From assembly GCA_023369685.1 (NCBI GenBank), contig SACZ01000002.1, positions 496,001 through 560,000 on the forward strand: DNA of 64,000 nucleotides. Reading direction: 5' to 3'. A program made the translations under genes and the position numbers. Origin of the DNA: Prolixibacteraceae bacterium JC049 (GTDB lineage Bacteria > Bacteroidota > Bacteroidia > Bacteroidales > Prolixibacteraceae). Every line of letters begins with the position of its first letter. Position 1 is the stretch's first letter. This document shows positions 1 to 9,823 of the stretch, piece after piece. Under the pieces are notes generated by a model, which was not told the DNA's origin, ran no database searches, and saw nothing but the letters and a program-made list of their open reading frames with translations.

Positions 1-87
1 ATTCAGGCCCACGGAACTTATGTGGCATCTTGCCTTGAGCTTCTTAGAACAAGAGTAAAATTAGATAAGATATTAAGCAAACTATAA
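1..87 (+). CDS. C-terminal end of a probable TolC-family outer membrane efflux protein (partial)
   Basis: An open frame enters from the left edge and gives 28 residues ending in KLDKILSKL before TAA at 85-87. It lies 33 bases before the RND adaptor gene on the same strand, where Bacteroidota efflux operons usually carry the TolC-like outer membrane channel. The visible tail, with alternating leucines and basic residues, fits the last helix of such a protein but is too short to prove it. The assignment rests mainly on operon position. Confidence 0.5.
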   Translation: MQAHGTYVASCLELLRTRVKLDKILSKL

Positions 88-120
88 TCCCATCTACTAC
101 ATATAAAAAAGGAAACTGAG

Positions 121-1245
121 ATGAAGCAATTCGTATATATATTATTCGCATTTCTGGTTGTTGCATGTGCTAAGCCAGAGCCACAGACTAAAGCTGAGAA
201 AGAGAAAGCTTTGGGAGAATACAAAACACAGCTTTATGAACTAAAGCAAAAAATCGCCCAACTGGAAGGGGAACTGAATAAAGAAAGTGCAGGGAAAGAA
301 GATGTAGTAAACATCGCTGTAAAATCCCTTGAAGCTGCTCCATTTATTCATCATGTAGAAGTACCAGGAACGGTTGAAGCAGATTTGGACATCAACGTAA
401 GTCCTGAAGCATCTGGCGAAGTTATTGAGATTAAAGTAGCAGAAGGAGAATGGGTGAAAAAAGATCAGGTAATTGCTCTTTTAAACACTGAAGCCATTGA
501 AAGAAATATCGACGAATTGAAAATTAACCTGAAACTGGCTGAAACCACTTTCGATCGTCAGAACAAACTTTGGAAACAAAACATTGGTTCCGAGATTGAA
601 TTTCTTCAGGCTAAAACCAGCAAAGAAGCTCTTGAGATGAAGCTAAAAGCTTTACAAGCCCAGCTGGACATGGCTATCGTTCGTTCTCCAATTGCCGGAA
701 CTGTTGATATTATCTATCAGAAGAAAGGTCAAATTGCATCGCCTCAGGCTCCGTTTGCAAAAATTGTAAACATCAACAAGGTAAAAATCTATGCCGATCT
801 ATCGGAAAACTATGTTACCAAAGTGCGTAAAGGCAACAATGTAACGCTAGCATTTCCTGCTTTAAACAAGCAGATCAAGGCATCTATTTTCCAGGTTGGA
901 AATACCATCGATGCGAAGAACAGAACATTCCGTGTTCGTATGAACTTAACCAATACCGATCGTTTAATTAAGCCAAACATGATTGCTAACCTTCAATTTA
1001 GCGATTACCAAAACGACTCGGCAATAAGCATTCCTAGTTTATTAATTAAAGAAGATTTCAATGGTAAGTATGTATTCCTTGCACAGGCCAAAGGTCAAAA
1101 ATGGATTGCAGCCAAGAAATACATCAAAACAGGGATGAGTAATAACAACATTACTGAAATCACAGAAGGACTAACTGCTGGTGAGAAAATCATCTCAGAA
1201 GGTCAGAACATGGTAAGTCAGGGAACAGTTGTTGCGTTTAAATAG
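121..1245 (+). CDS. RND efflux periplasmic adaptor lipoprotein (HlyD/MFP family)
   Basis: This 374-residue protein is the periplasmic adaptor linking an inner-membrane RND pump to an outer-membrane channel. Residues 1-16 form a lipoprotein signal with the lipobox VVAC (Cys16). A charged, Lys/Glu-rich coiled-coil segment at about 22-60 precedes the usual biotinyl-lipoyl-like half (SGEVIEIKVAEGEWVKKDQ, about 98-120), the helical hairpin (about 125-185) and the second lipoyl half (SPIAGTVDIIYQKKGQ). A beta-barrel and a membrane-proximal domain follow. The gene is 8 bases from the permease gene and clearly cotranscribed with it. The substrate cannot be read from the sequence. Confidence 0.93.
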   Translation: MKQFVYILFAFLVVACAKPEPQTKAEKEKALGEYKTQLYELKQKIAQLEGELNKESAGKEDVVNIAVKSLEAAPFIHHVEVPGTVEADLDINVSPEASGEVIEIKVAEGEWVKKDQVIALLNTEAIERNIDELKINLKLAETTFDRQNKLWKQNIGSEIEFLQAKTSKEALEMKLKALQAQLDMAIVRSPIAGTVDIIYQKKGQIASPQAPFAKIVNINKVKIYADLSENYVTKVRKGNNVTLAFPALNKQIKASIFQVGNTIDAKNRTFRVRMNLTNTDRLIKPNMIANLQFSDYQNDSAISIPSLLIKEDFNGKYVFLAQAKGQKWIAAKKYIKTGMSNNNITEITEGLTAGEKIISEGQNMVSQGTVVAFK

Positions 1246-1253
1246 AACAAAAC

Positions 1254-4200
1254 ATGGGAAAAGAGAATAAAAAGAATATTGGCCAGGAAATACAACGTAG
1301 GTTCGGACCTACGTACATGGCCTTAAAAAATAAAACCACCGTCTATATTCTTACGGTATTGCTTTCGCTATTCGGACTGTTTGCTTACCAGTCGATGCCA
1401 CGCGAACTTTACCCCGAGATTGTGGTTCCCAACATCTTAATTCAAACGGTTTATCCTGGTAACTCGCCAGTAGATATTGAGAATTTCATCACTCGTCCTA
1501 TCGAGAAAGAGCTGAAAGGCCTTAAGGGAGTGAAGAAGATGTCTTCTGCATCTTATCAGGATGTAAGTATCATCATTATTGAATTTGAAACCGATGTAGA
1601 AATTAAGCAAGCACTACAGGATACGAAAGATGAGGTGGATAAAGCCAAATCGGAGCTTCCTGGCGACTTAGAAGACGATCCGTTGGTAATGGATCTCGAT
1701 TTTGCGGAGTTCCCAATTATGACTGTCAATCTAACAGGAGAGTACAGTGTTCAGGAACTAAAACAATATGCTGAAAAACTGCAGGACGAGTTTGAAGGTC
1801 TTCGAGAGATTTCTAAAGCCGAAATTCGAGGTATCGATGAGCGTGAGATTCAGATCAATCTCGATCCATATAAAATGGCTGCTAACAAGATTGCCTATCA
1901 GGACGTAATTGAAGCCATTCAGTTCGAAAATGTAACCATGGGGGCAGGAGAATTTACCGCCAACAATATTCGACGAGTAATTCGTACTCAGGCCGATTAT
2001 GTGAACATGGAGCAAATTCGCAACACCATTGTAAAAACAACCGATGGCAAGCATGTTTACCTTCGCGACATTGGCGATGCGGTGGATGGATTTAAAGAGC
2101 GTTCTACCATATCGCGATTGAACGGTAAACCTGTTGTGGCGCTATCAATTGTAAAAAAGAGTGGTGCAAACATTCTGGCAGCAACCGAAAATGTGCGAAA
2201 AGTAATCGATGAACAAAAAACCAACAACTACATCCCTAAAAACCTGGATGTATTGGTTACCAACGATACTTCGACACAGATTCGCGACCAGATTAGTAAC
2301 CTGGAAAACAGTATTCTACTGGGAATGATTTTGGTAATCTTTGTGCTTTACCTATTCCTTGGATTCCGTAATGCCGTTTTTGCTGGATTAGCCATTCCGC
2401 TATCTATGTTCCTATCGTTTGTTATTATTCAGCAAATGGGAACAACACTGAATATGATGGTGCTATTCTCGTTGATATTGGCACTTGGTATGTTGGTTGA
2501 TAACGCCATTGTTGTGGTCGAAAATGTCTATCGACTCTACAGTTCCGGATATTCGGCCATGAAGGCTACCAAGAAAGGGGTTAGTGAAATTGCATTCCCA
2601 ATTATATCATCTACATTAACTACTCTTGCTGCATTCTTCCCGCTACTATTGTGGAAAGGAATCATGGGTGAGTTTATGAAGATTTTGCCACAGACATTAA
2701 TCATCGTATTGTCATCATCGCTATTTGTAGCATTGGTACTAAGTCCAGCATTTATCTCTACCTTCATTAAAATCGATGACATTAGGAAGAAACTGGATAA
2801 CAAGCGCCACTTGATTATTGCAGGAGTATTGGCCGTATTGGCTCTTCCATTCTATGCCATTAAAGCATTCGCTTTTGCCAACCTACTAATAACATTTGCT
2901 CTTTTAGGTGTTTTCAACCTGTTTGCATTACGACCATTGGCACGTTGGTTCCAATTGAAGTTTTTGGTATGGCTGGAAAACATCTATGCTCGTCAGCTTA
3001 GAGCTGCATTGGTTGGATGGCGACCTGTAGCCTACTTCCTGGGAACAGGAGTACTAATGATATTATCAATATTCTATTACTTTGTAATTAGTCAGCCGAA
3101 GGTCGATTTCTTCCCGGAATCTGATCCTCAATCGATTTATGTGGTTACAGAGTTACCTATTGGAACAGCCATCGACCGTACCGATGTGGTTTCGCGTAAA
3201 GTGGAAGCTAAAATCAAACAAACTCTGAAACCTTACGGAAGCATCGTAAAGTCGGTAACAACAAGTGTTGGAGCTGGTAAAGGCGATATGTTCGATAATC
3301 AACCCAAACCGAATAAATCGATTACTACTATTCGATTTGTTGAATTCAAAGACAGAGCCGATTACAATACATCCGATATAATGAGCCAGATTACGGCCGA
3401 CCTGGATGGTTTTGTAGGCGCTAAAATATATGTAGAAAAGCAACAGGACGGACCTCCTGTAGGAGCACCAATTAATATTGAAGTAGCGGGTGACGAGTTC
3501 GAGAAGTTAATGAAAATAACCAGCGATTTCATGGAGATCATCGAAGCCGATAAGATTCCTGGAATCGACGAGTTAAAGCTCGACGTAAACCTCGATCAGC
3601 CTGAAATGCTAATTCATATCGATAGAGAAAAGGCCCGTATGTTCGAGCTTTCTACTCAGAAAATTGCCGGAGCATTGCGTAGTTCACTTTACGGAACCGA
3701 TGTGGGTAACTTCAAAGATGGAGAAGACGAATACGATATCTTCCTTCGTCTGGACGAGAAATACCGTAACGATGTTTCTACATTGATGAACCAAAAAGTG
3801 ATTGTTAATGGATCGCAAATTCCTATTTCTGCGGTAGCTTCATTCTCTTATTCGACCACATACGATAAGATTAAACGCATCAACAACCGACGTGTAATCA
3901 CTGTTTCGTCGAATGTGGAAGAGGGATACAATGCCAACGAAATCAATGCCCGAATCAAGCAATTATTAATGAGCTACGATATGCCTGCAGGTTACTCGTT
4001 CCAGTTCACCGGAGAGCAGCAAGAGCAAGCCGAAAGTAGTGCTTTCCTAATGTTTGCCTTGTTTGTAGCTGTATCGCTAATTCTAATCATCATGGTAACG
4101 CAGTTTAACTCGTTTATCCGACCAGTTATCATTATCATGACAGTACTTTTCAGTACAATTGGTGTATTCCTGGGACTTGGATTCTTCAACATGGAATTTG

Positions 4201-4658
4201 TTGTAATCATGACCGGAATTGGAATTATATCGTTGGCAGGAATCGTGGTTAACAATGGTATCGTTCTTATCGATTACATCGATCTAACCCGAAAACGTAT
4301 GAAGCAGGAAATGGGACTTGCAGAAAACGATTTCATGCCTGTTGCCGATCAGATTGATGCTATTGTATACGCTGGAAAAACTCGTTTACGTCCGGTATTG
4401 TTAACTGCAATTACTACAGTACTTGGTTTGTTGCCATTGGCAATCGGACTAAACTTTAACTTCTTCACACTATACTCACAATTCGATCCACAAATTACAA
4501 TCGGAGGTGAAATGGTAGCTGTGTGGGGACCAATGGCATGGACCGTTATATTCGGTTTAACATTTGCCACTCTACTTACTTTAGTAATTAATCCTGTAAT
4601 GTACATCCTAACAATTCGTATCAATTACAGAATTAAAAAGCTTACTGGTAAGTTATAG
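1254..4658 (+). CDS. RND efflux transporter permease (AcrB/HAE1-like)
   Basis: This 1134-residue inner-membrane pump has the duplicated RND layout: TM1 at about 29-48, a large periplasmic porter loop, TM2-6 beginning near 350, a second periplasmic loop from about 620, and TM8-12 near the C-terminus (about 930-1125). TM4 carries LVDNAIVVVEN; Asp416 corresponds to the proton-relay Asp and the next position is Asn417 rather than a second Asp, a variation seen in many homologues. The length is somewhat above the usual 1020-1060 because of extra residues at about 510-570 and in the loop before the last helices. It forms an operon with the adaptor upstream. Exported substrates are unknown. Confidence 0.95.
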   Translation: MGKENKKNIGQEIQRRFGPTYMALKNKTTVYILTVLLSLFGLFAYQSMPRELYPEIVVPNILIQTVYPGNSPVDIENFITRPIEKELKGLKGVKKMSSASYQDVSIIIIEFETDVEIKQALQDTKDEVDKAKSELPGDLEDDPLVMDLDFAEFPIMTVNLTGEYSVQELKQYAEKLQDEFEGLREISKAEIRGIDEREIQINLDPYKMAANKIAYQDVIEAIQFENVTMGAGEFTANNIRRVIRTQADYVNMEQIRNTIVKTTDGKHVYLRDIGDAVDGFKERSTISRLNGKPVVALSIVKKSGANILAATENVRKVIDEQKTNNYIPKNLDVLVTNDTSTQIRDQISNLENSILLGMILVIFVLYLFLGFRNAVFAGLAIPLSMFLSFVIIQQMGTTLNMMVLFSLILALGMLVDNAIVVVENVYRLYSSGYSAMKATKKGVSEIAFPIISSTLTTLAAFFPLLLWKGIMGEFMKILPQTLIIVLSSSLFVALVLSPAFISTFIKIDDIRKKLDNKRHLIIAGVLAVLALPFYAIKAFAFANLLITFALLGVFNLFALRPLARWFQLKFLVWLENIYARQLRAALVGWRPVAYFLGTGVLMILSIFYYFVISQPKVDFFPESDPQSIYVVTELPIGTAIDRTDVVSRKVEAKIKQTLKPYGSIVKSVTTSVGAGKGDMFDNQPKPNKSITTIRFVEFKDRADYNTSDIMSQITADLDGFVGAKIYVEKQQDGPPVGAPINIEVAGDEFEKLMKITSDFMEIIEADKIPGIDELKLDVNLDQPEMLIHIDREKARMFELSTQKIAGALRSSLYGTDVGNFKDGEDEYDIFLRLDEKYRNDVSTLMNQKVIVNGSQIPISAVASFSYSTTYDKIKRINNRRVITVSSNVEEGYNANEINARIKQLLMSYDMPAGYSFQFTGEQQEQAESSAFLMFALFVAVSLILIIMVTQFNSFIRPVIIIMTVLFSTIGVFLGLGFFNMEFVVIMTGIGIISLAGIVVNNGIVLIDYIDLTRKRMKQEMGLAENDFMPVADQIDAIVYAGKTRLRPVLLTAITTVLGLLPLAIGLNFNFFTLYSQFDPQITIGGEMVAVWGPMAWTVIFGLTFATLLTLVINPVMYILTIRINYRIKKLTGKL

Positions 4659-4782
4659 TAGGAACATGAAAAATTACCATATTCCAAGTTTTACAGATAA
4701 CTGGATTTTAGATTAAAAGATAAAATCTGAATATCCAATCTCTAAATACCTTGGTTTATCTTTTTTGCTTAGATATCCGTAA

Positions 4783-4814
4783 GAGTCTTCCTTTTTCAGG
4801 AAGGCTCTTTTTTT
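4783..4814 (+). terminator. Rho-independent terminator of the RND efflux operon
   Basis: A stem of GAGTCTTCCT pairing with AGGAAGGCTC (one G-T pair), with a short loop, is followed by a run of seven T. It lies 125 bases after the permease stop codon and points in its direction. Confidence 0.85.
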
Positions 4815-4840
4815 ATTCATTAAAGATGATAACCACCAAC

Positions 4841-4884
4841 AAAAAACGGTTATCGTCCAGGAAAATTCCTTTCTGATAACCGTT
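4841..4884 (-). terminator. Rho-independent terminator of glnS
   Basis: A perfect 10-bp inverted repeat (AACGGTTATC at 4845-4854 and GATAACCGTT at 4875-4884) is followed on the minus strand by a run of six T. It lies 35 bases beyond the glnS stop codon. Confidence 0.85.
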
Positions 4885-4918
4885 AGTATTTTATCTGGTG
4901 TCGATTAAATCAACATTC

Positions 4919-6619
4919 CTATTTTTTATTTGCCTTTGCCCATGAATCGCGCAAAGCAACGGTACGGTTGAAAACCAATTTCTCTGCAGTAGTATCTTTA
5001 TCTACATTGAAATATCCTAAACGCTCGAACTGGAAATGGTCTAACGCCTTAGCGTCTTTCACAAATGGTTCAACATAACACTTAGGTAGAATTTGCAATG
5101 AATCAGCATTCATGAATTCTTTGAAATCAACCTCTTTGTGTCCTTGTGGATCCATATCGTTAAACAAACGATCGTATAAACGTACTTCAGCCTCAACAGC
5201 TTCAGTAGCCGATACCCAGTGCAACGTAGCTTTTACTTTACGTCCGTCTGGTGATTTTCCTCCGCGTGAATCTGGATCGTAAGTACAACGCAATTCAACA
5301 ATCTCGCCATTCTCGTCTTTTACAACTTCCTGACAAGTTACGAAATAAGCATAACGCAAACGAACCTCACGCCCTGGAGCCAAACGGAAAAACTTACGTG
5401 GAGGCTCTTCCATAAAGTCATCGCGCTCGATATACAATTCACGAGTAAATGGTACCTTACGCGTTCCAGCCGATTCGTCTTCGTGGTTATTGATAGCATC
5501 TACCATGTCAACTTCTCCTTCAGGGAAGTTAGTGATAACCACTTTTAATGGATTTAGAACACCCATTACACGTTGTGCCGATTTGTTCAAATCTTCGCGA
5601 ACGCTATGCTCTAACAAACCAACGTCAATCATACCATTTGTTTTGGTAACACCAATACGATCGGCAAAATTGCGAATAGAAGTCGGAGTATAACCACGAC
5701 GACGCAAACCAGAGATAGTTGGCATACGTGGGTCGTCCCATCCGTTTACGTGATTGTCTTTTACCAACTCCAATAACTTACGCTTACTCATTACTGTGTA
5801 GCTTAAGTTTAAGCGAGCAAATTCAATCTGGCGTGGACGATATTCTGCATCTTTCAAATGATCGACAAACCAATCGTATAGTGGACGGTGTACTTCAAAC
5901 TCTAATGTACAAATTGAGTGGGTAATTCCTTCCCAGAAGTCACTTTGTCCGTGAGCATAGTCGTACATTGGGTAAATACACCACTTATCACCAGTACGGT
6001 GGTGGTGAACATGCATAATACGATACATAATAGGATCGCGCATGTGCATATTTGGCGAAGCCATATCAACTTTTGCTCTAAGCACCTTCTCTCCATCCTG
6101 GAATTCACCCGCTTTCATGCGAGCAAACAGGTCAAGATTTTCCTCTACACTACGTGTGCGGAAAGGACTTTCAGTTCCCGGACGAGTTGGAGTTCCACGC
6201 TGTGCGCTAATCTCTTCTGGTGTTTGATCATCGACATAAGCCAAACCATTCTGGATCAACTCTACTGCGAAATCGTATAGTTTATCGAAATAGTCTGATG
6301 CAAAAAATTCACGATCGCCCCAGTCGAAACCTAACCAACGAACATCTTCTTTAATCGACTCAACGTATTCAGTCTCCTCTTTCGAAGGATTTGTATCGTC
6401 GAAACGAAGGTTGTAAAGTCCGTTATATTTTTCAGCAGTTCCAAAGTTTAAGCAGATGGACTTGGCGTGACCAATGTGCAAATATCCATTGGGCTCGGGT
6501 GGGAAACGAGTATGAACCCGGTTACCATTTTTTCCTTCAGCCAAATCGGCATCAATCTGTTGGTGAATAAAATTGGTTTTTACCACCTCTTCTTTTTCAG
6601 GTGCTTTTTTATCTGTCAT
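4919..6619 (-). CDS. glnS: Glutamine--tRNA ligase (GlnRS)
   Basis: This 566-residue class I aminoacyl-tRNA synthetase charges tRNA(Gln) directly with glutamine. The HIGH signature appears as [15 protein letters not shown] (about residues 41-55), and the KMSKS loop as VMSKRKL (about 277-283). The order of catalytic domain, then C-terminal anticodon-binding beta-barrels, and the overall length match bacterial GlnRS. Its presence suggests that glutaminyl-tRNA does not depend on GatCAB transamidation. It is a single-gene unit between its own terminator and an upstream region with a -7 box. The start is supported by the lack of any earlier in-frame Met and by an upstream AT-rich leader. Confidence 0.97.
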   Translation of the reverse strand: MTDKKAPEKEEVVKTNFIHQQIDADLAEGKNGNRVHTRFPPEPNGYLHIGHAKSICLNFGTAEKYNGLYNLRFDDTNPSKEETEYVESIKEDVRWLGFDWGDREFFASDYFDKLYDFAVELIQNGLAYVDDQTPEEISAQRGTPTRPGTESPFRTRSVEENLDLFARMKAGEFQDGEKVLRAKVDMASPNMHMRDPIMYRIMHVHHHRTGDKWCIYPMYDYAHGQSDFWEGITHSICTLEFEVHRPLYDWFVDHLKDAEYRPRQIEFARLNLSYTVMSKRKLLELVKDNHVNGWDDPRMPTISGLRRRGYTPTSIRNFADRIGVTKTNGMIDVGLLEHSVREDLNKSAQRVMGVLNPLKVVITNFPEGEVDMVDAINNHEDESAGTRKVPFTRELYIERDDFMEEPPRKFFRLAPGREVRLRYAYFVTCQEVVKDENGEIVELRCTYDPDSRGGKSPDGRKVKATLHWVSATEAVEAEVRLYDRLFNDMDPQGHKEVDFKEFMNADSLQILPKCYVEPFVKDAKALDHFQFERLGYFNVDKDTTAEKLVFNRTVALRDSWAKANKK

Positions 6620-6724
6620 AAGTCTTCTGTATTTCTCTTAAATATCAGTAGATAGTTGCCTTGTTTATTGATAAACATTTCGATATAGATAAACCGAAAT
6701 AAGATAGCAACGCTAAAAACGGAA

Positions 6725-6732
6725 CAAATTTA
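6725..6732 (-). promoter_or_regulatory. Putative -7 box (TAnnTTTG) for glnS
   Basis: On the minus strand this reads TAAATTTG, matching the Bacteroidota primary-sigma -7 consensus TAnnTTTG. It lies about 105 bases before the glnS ATG. No clear -33 TTTG element was found at the right distance. Confidence 0.45.
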
Positions 6733-6850
6733 ACCAATTTACCTGATTTCTACTATCTGTAAGAAAAAAAGCGATGGTTAAAGTCCATTACAAGTGTTTT
6801 TATATGAGCCAGGTAAAAGAATCACATGAATACTACACTTTCTGAAAACG

Positions 6851-6883
6851 AAAAATGCACCATTCCCATAAAGAAATGATGCA
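6851..6883 (-). terminator. Rho-independent terminator after the small secreted-protein gene
   Basis: The arms TGCACCATT (6856-6864) and AATGATGCA (6875-6883) pair with one wobble. On the minus strand they are followed by a run of five T. The hairpin lies about 60 bases past the stop at 6943. Confidence 0.75.
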
Positions 6884-6942
6884 CTCTAAAATCAATTCAT
6901 CGATATTGCTTTAGTGAGATAAAAGCATATCTACATGCGGTT

Positions 6943-7314
6943 TTACTTTTTTGTGGCCTGTACATCCATTTTTCCCTCTGGAGTATCTGCCGAACCGGTT
7001 AATTTATTTCCTTTTCTCTTTAAACTAACTTCCACAGTATCGTAATCAACACTTACATCAAATGTAAGCTCGCCATCCTTCACTTTTACATTCTGACCTG
7101 TTAGGATTGTACCATCACTAAAAGTAACTTTTACTGATACTTTTTCTGATTTCTCAGCAACAACAATTTTCCCATCGTTGTATCCGTATGGAGCTTGGTC
7201 GCACTTAAATTCCCACGTTCCTTTAAAGCTTGATTTCTCACCATGAGCGTTTGCCATTTGAGCTGTTACTCCCATTGTAAAAATCATCAAAACGAATGCA
7301 ATAAACTTTTTCAT
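6943..7314 (-). CDS. Small secreted beta-rich protein of unknown function
   Basis: The 123-residue product begins with a clear Sec signal peptide (MKKFIAFVLMIFTMGVTAQ, with cleavage likely after the Ala-rich stretch near residue 23). The mature part is about 100 residues of alternating hydrophobic and charged strands (GTWEFKC, KVSVKVTFSDG, ELTFDVSVDYDTVEVSLKRKG), as expected for a small beta-barrel or sandwich in the periplasm. The single Cys in the mature part sits near residue 38. No catalytic motif or known family was recognised. It has its own terminator and is separated by 161 bases from the LytTR gene upstream, so it is probably a separate transcript. Confidence 0.8.
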   Translation of the reverse strand: MKKFIAFVLMIFTMGVTAQMANAHGEKSSFKGTWEFKCDQAPYGYNDGKIVVAEKSEKVSVKVTFSDGTILTGQNVKVKDGELTFDVSVDYDTVEVSLKRKGNKLTGSADTPEGKMDVQATKK

Positions 7315-7475
7315 CTTACTTATTTTTTAATTGTTGATATAAATTTGTTTGACTTTTATCGGTTAAAAACGAGCTTAACCATGCCGAAAAGCTCAAGTCA
7401 AAACTATCTCTTATCCAGCAAGATGAAAAATGAAAGGGATAAAGAACCCTATTGTGGGATAAATGACACGATGTA

Positions 7476-8285
7476 CTATAGGTGCTGTTGGAACTGTGGG
7501 ATGTACTTTCGCGAAACAGGGATGATTGTATCGCAGTTTTTTAGATGAAGTAGAAACTTACCCGATGTTTTTTGCGCCATTTTAATGTTATTCACATTTA
7601 CAATAAACGATCTGTGACATCTTAAAATGGGAAATTCATTTAGTTCCTGCTCTAGATTTTTAAGCGTATTGCGAACCAACATTTTCTTCACATTCCCTTC
7701 GTCGGCAAAAAAGATTGTGGCATAGTTATCGGTCGATTCCATATAAAGCAAATCCTCCAATTGAACCGACAGCTTAACCACTCCTTTTTCGTCGGGAATA
7801 CCAATTAAACCCACTTTAGAAGGAACAGTAACTTCTTTTATCTCTTTTCTTGGAGTAATTGTTCCAATTAAAAGCAATGCGATAAGGTAAGGTGTAAATA
7901 TTCCCAGCGAAGTATACCTTAATGTCATCAGGTATTCTTTCCAAACAGCATCGTGAATCTCGGCATGGAAAATAGTGAAGAGTAATGCTATTAACATTAG
8001 CTCTAATACTACGAAAATGGCAAATTGAAATCGGTTTAAACTCTTAAGTTTAAATACTGGACGGATACCAAACTGTGTTACAGTTAATACCATTGCGGCA
8101 ATTACTCCAAAACTAGAAAGCCTTAAAAACTGCTGAAAACCTGAATCGTTTACCCACCTGTTTACATTGAATGGAACAAATACATTCATGAAGAATATAC
8201 CGAATATCAACCCTGTACAAATCAGAGTTATTCGTTGCCATTTCTTATCCAATAGAGTAAACGGACGAATCCAAAATTCTCTCAT
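7476..8285 (-). CDS. Membrane-anchored LytTR-family transcriptional regulator
   Basis: The 269-residue protein has four predicted membrane helices (about 18-38, 55-75, 85-105 and 118-142) and then a LytTR DNA-binding domain from about residue 165 to the end (VVKLSVQLEDLLYMESTDNYATI ... LRCHRSFIVNVNNI). The LytTR hallmarks, an aromatic/Asp-Asn-Tyr region and the RCHRSFIVN segment, are intact. There is no receiver domain, so any signal is presumably sensed by the membrane part rather than by phosphorylation. It starts 30 bases after the stop of the carboxypeptidase-regulatory-like gene and is probably cotranscribed with it. LytTR proteins typically bind pairs of direct repeats spaced by about two helical turns. 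Confidence 0.88.
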   Translation of the reverse strand: MREFWIRPFTLLDKKWQRITLICTGLIFGIFFMNVFVPFNVNRWVNDSGFQQFLRLSSFGVIAAMVLTVTQFGIRPVFKLKSLNRFQFAIFVVLELMLIALLFTIFHAEIHDAVWKEYLMTLRYTSLGIFTPYLIALLLIGTITPRKEIKEVTVPSKVGLIGIPDEKGVVKLSVQLEDLLYMESTDNYATIFFADEGNVKKMLVRNTLKNLEQELNEFPILRCHRSFIVNVNNIKMAQKTSGKFLLHLKNCDTIIPVSRKYIPQFQQHL

Positions 8286-8315
8286 TAAGTCAACCGATTA
8301 AAAGTTTCCCTAAAA

Positions 8316-9434
8316 TTACCGGCTTTTTTCGAAATATACACGCCCTTTGAAGTGGTTCTGCGGATTTGGTTGAATTTGTTTTACCAATAGGCTACCAATC
8401 TCAAGTAACTGCTCATTATTCTTTTGGTCTACACCTTTTCTATTGTAGTTAATATGAGCCAAGTAGTATTTACCAGCAGTATTTTTCTTGTACTCAGTGA
8501 TAAATTTATAATCGGTAGTGATTGTATTCGTTTTTCCTAATAAGCTTCGTCCTTGTAGCTGTTTCCCGTTAGTACTTACCCAAGTTTCGTTCTTTAGGAT
8601 AGCGTAATCGCTCTTGGCAACATAAATACGTCCGCCATATTTTATTGCGTAAGCATCGCCAGTACGTGCCAAATCTGGTTTCGAAAGTCGGTAATTGATC
8701 ACCCAAACTTCTTTTCCGTTTAACTCTTTCTGCTTATCCAGTGACAAGTCGTAGTCGTTCAAAAATGGAGTATCTAATATATTACCATGAATACGAGCAA
8801 TATCAAACGAAAGTAAATCATCCATTAGATTCTGTCCATCTGTTAAATGTACCGGTTTAAAGCTGCGTTGTGCTTTGGTAAAACGGTAATGTCTCTTCTT
8901 GTAAGCATTAGCTGCATTACTTCTTACATAACCAGTTTCATCTAGCATGTCACCATCCGCTTCACGCATTCTTATTTGCTTATTATTCACATATTGCTCT
9001 TCACGGAACAAGAATTTATAGTTGAAACTCCCGGTATAATAGTTCGCTTTAATCTGTTGAGACGCCTTCTTAAGCACGCGATAAATCACACGCGACTCAG
9101 CATTAATATCAACACCGTCTAAGCTATATGCCTGAGGCTGCATTTTTATAATTAATGGAGAAGCATTCAATTCGGCTACCGTTTTCTTTATCAATTCATA
9201 ACCAATTGCTGAGAAATAAACGCTCTTACCTTGTACATTAGCCGGAATCGTTAATTCAAATTCTCCATCGGCATTACTTGCCGTTCCAGTAAAAGTTCCT
9301 TCTACTCCAATATTTACAAATGCAATTCCTGCTTTCGTGGTATTATTTACCACTTTTCCGTGGATTTTAGTTTGTGCATTTACCCAGACAACCTGGCTTA
9401 ATAAAATGATTGACAGTATTATTATGTTCTTCAT
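8316..9434 (-). CDS. Exported protein with carboxypeptidase-like regulatory domain
   Basis: The 372-residue product begins at the ATG read from 9434, which places a signal peptide (MKNIIILSIILLSQVVWVNAQ) at the N-terminus; the open frame extends farther upstream but without a signal. Residues about 22-110 form a CarboxypepD_reg-like beta-sandwich (KIHGKVVNNTTKAGIAFVNI, then a DGEFELTIP-type strand). The remaining 260 residues match no domain I recognise but have the look of a conserved Bacteroidota exported protein acting in the periplasm or outer membrane. It lies upstream of the LytTR gene in a probable two-gene operon. There is no TonB-receptor plug or barrel. Confidence 0.82.
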   Translation of the reverse strand: MKNIIILSIILLSQVVWVNAQTKIHGKVVNNTTKAGIAFVNIGVEGTFTGTASNADGEFELTIPANVQGKSVYFSAIGYELIKKTVAELNASPLIIKMQPQAYSLDGVDINAESRVIYRVLKKASQQIKANYYTGSFNYKFLFREEQYVNNKQIRMREADGDMLDETGYVRSNAANAYKKRHYRFTKAQRSFKPVHLTDGQNLMDDLLSFDIARIHGNILDTPFLNDYDLSLDKQKELNGKEVWVINYRLSKPDLARTGDAYAIKYGGRIYVAKSDYAILKNETWVSTNGKQLQGRSLLGKTNTITTDYKFITEYKKNTAGKYYLAHINYNRKGVDQKNNEQLLEIGSLLVKQIQPNPQNHFKGRVYFEKSR

Positions 9435-9823
9435 TTGTTTAATTTTTCGGATTTCAGAATGAATATTCTGTAACTGTAATTCCAAAATAATGGAATAATT
9501 ACAGCACATAAAATTATTCGAAATAAAATGTTGGTACAATATACAAACTCAAATCATTTGTTCGTTATTGTACCAGAAGTTAATTTTCTATATTTGTTTA
9601 TTCCCACTAAAAATAAACATTCAATAGAAAAATTAATGAGTAGAAAGTAAGACCTTCTTCTCATATTTTTTATTTTTAGAAAGACTTTAAAATTGATTTT
9701 ATAAATCGAACATGAATTTGATCGAAGTGAAAACAATTTTGATTGAAATTTATGTGAGTTCCTGAATGTATTCTCCCAATGACTATGGGCTTTGACATTC
9801 AGAAATTAAAAAAATTTAAACAG
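9435..9823. other. Divergent intergenic region
   Basis: This 389-base AT-rich stretch separates the minus-strand exported-protein gene from the plus-strand lipoprotein gene. It holds an imperfect inverted repeat at 9474-9504 in the probable leader of the minus gene. A 60-codon minus frame near 9554-9736 has no homologue-like character. Nothing else was seen. Confidence 0.5.

Larger units (their letters stand above)
6620..6942. other. Intergenic region upstream of glnS
   Basis: This 323-base stretch contains the glnS promoter side (AT-rich, with the -7 box at 6725-6732) and, at the other end, the terminator of the small secreted-protein gene at 6851-6883. No credible reading frame or RNA gene was seen in between. 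Confidence 0.6.

Noticed and set aside
9554-9736. 60-codon minus-strand frame in the divergent spacer
   Set aside because: AT-rich Ser/Phe/Lys noise with no family-like features.
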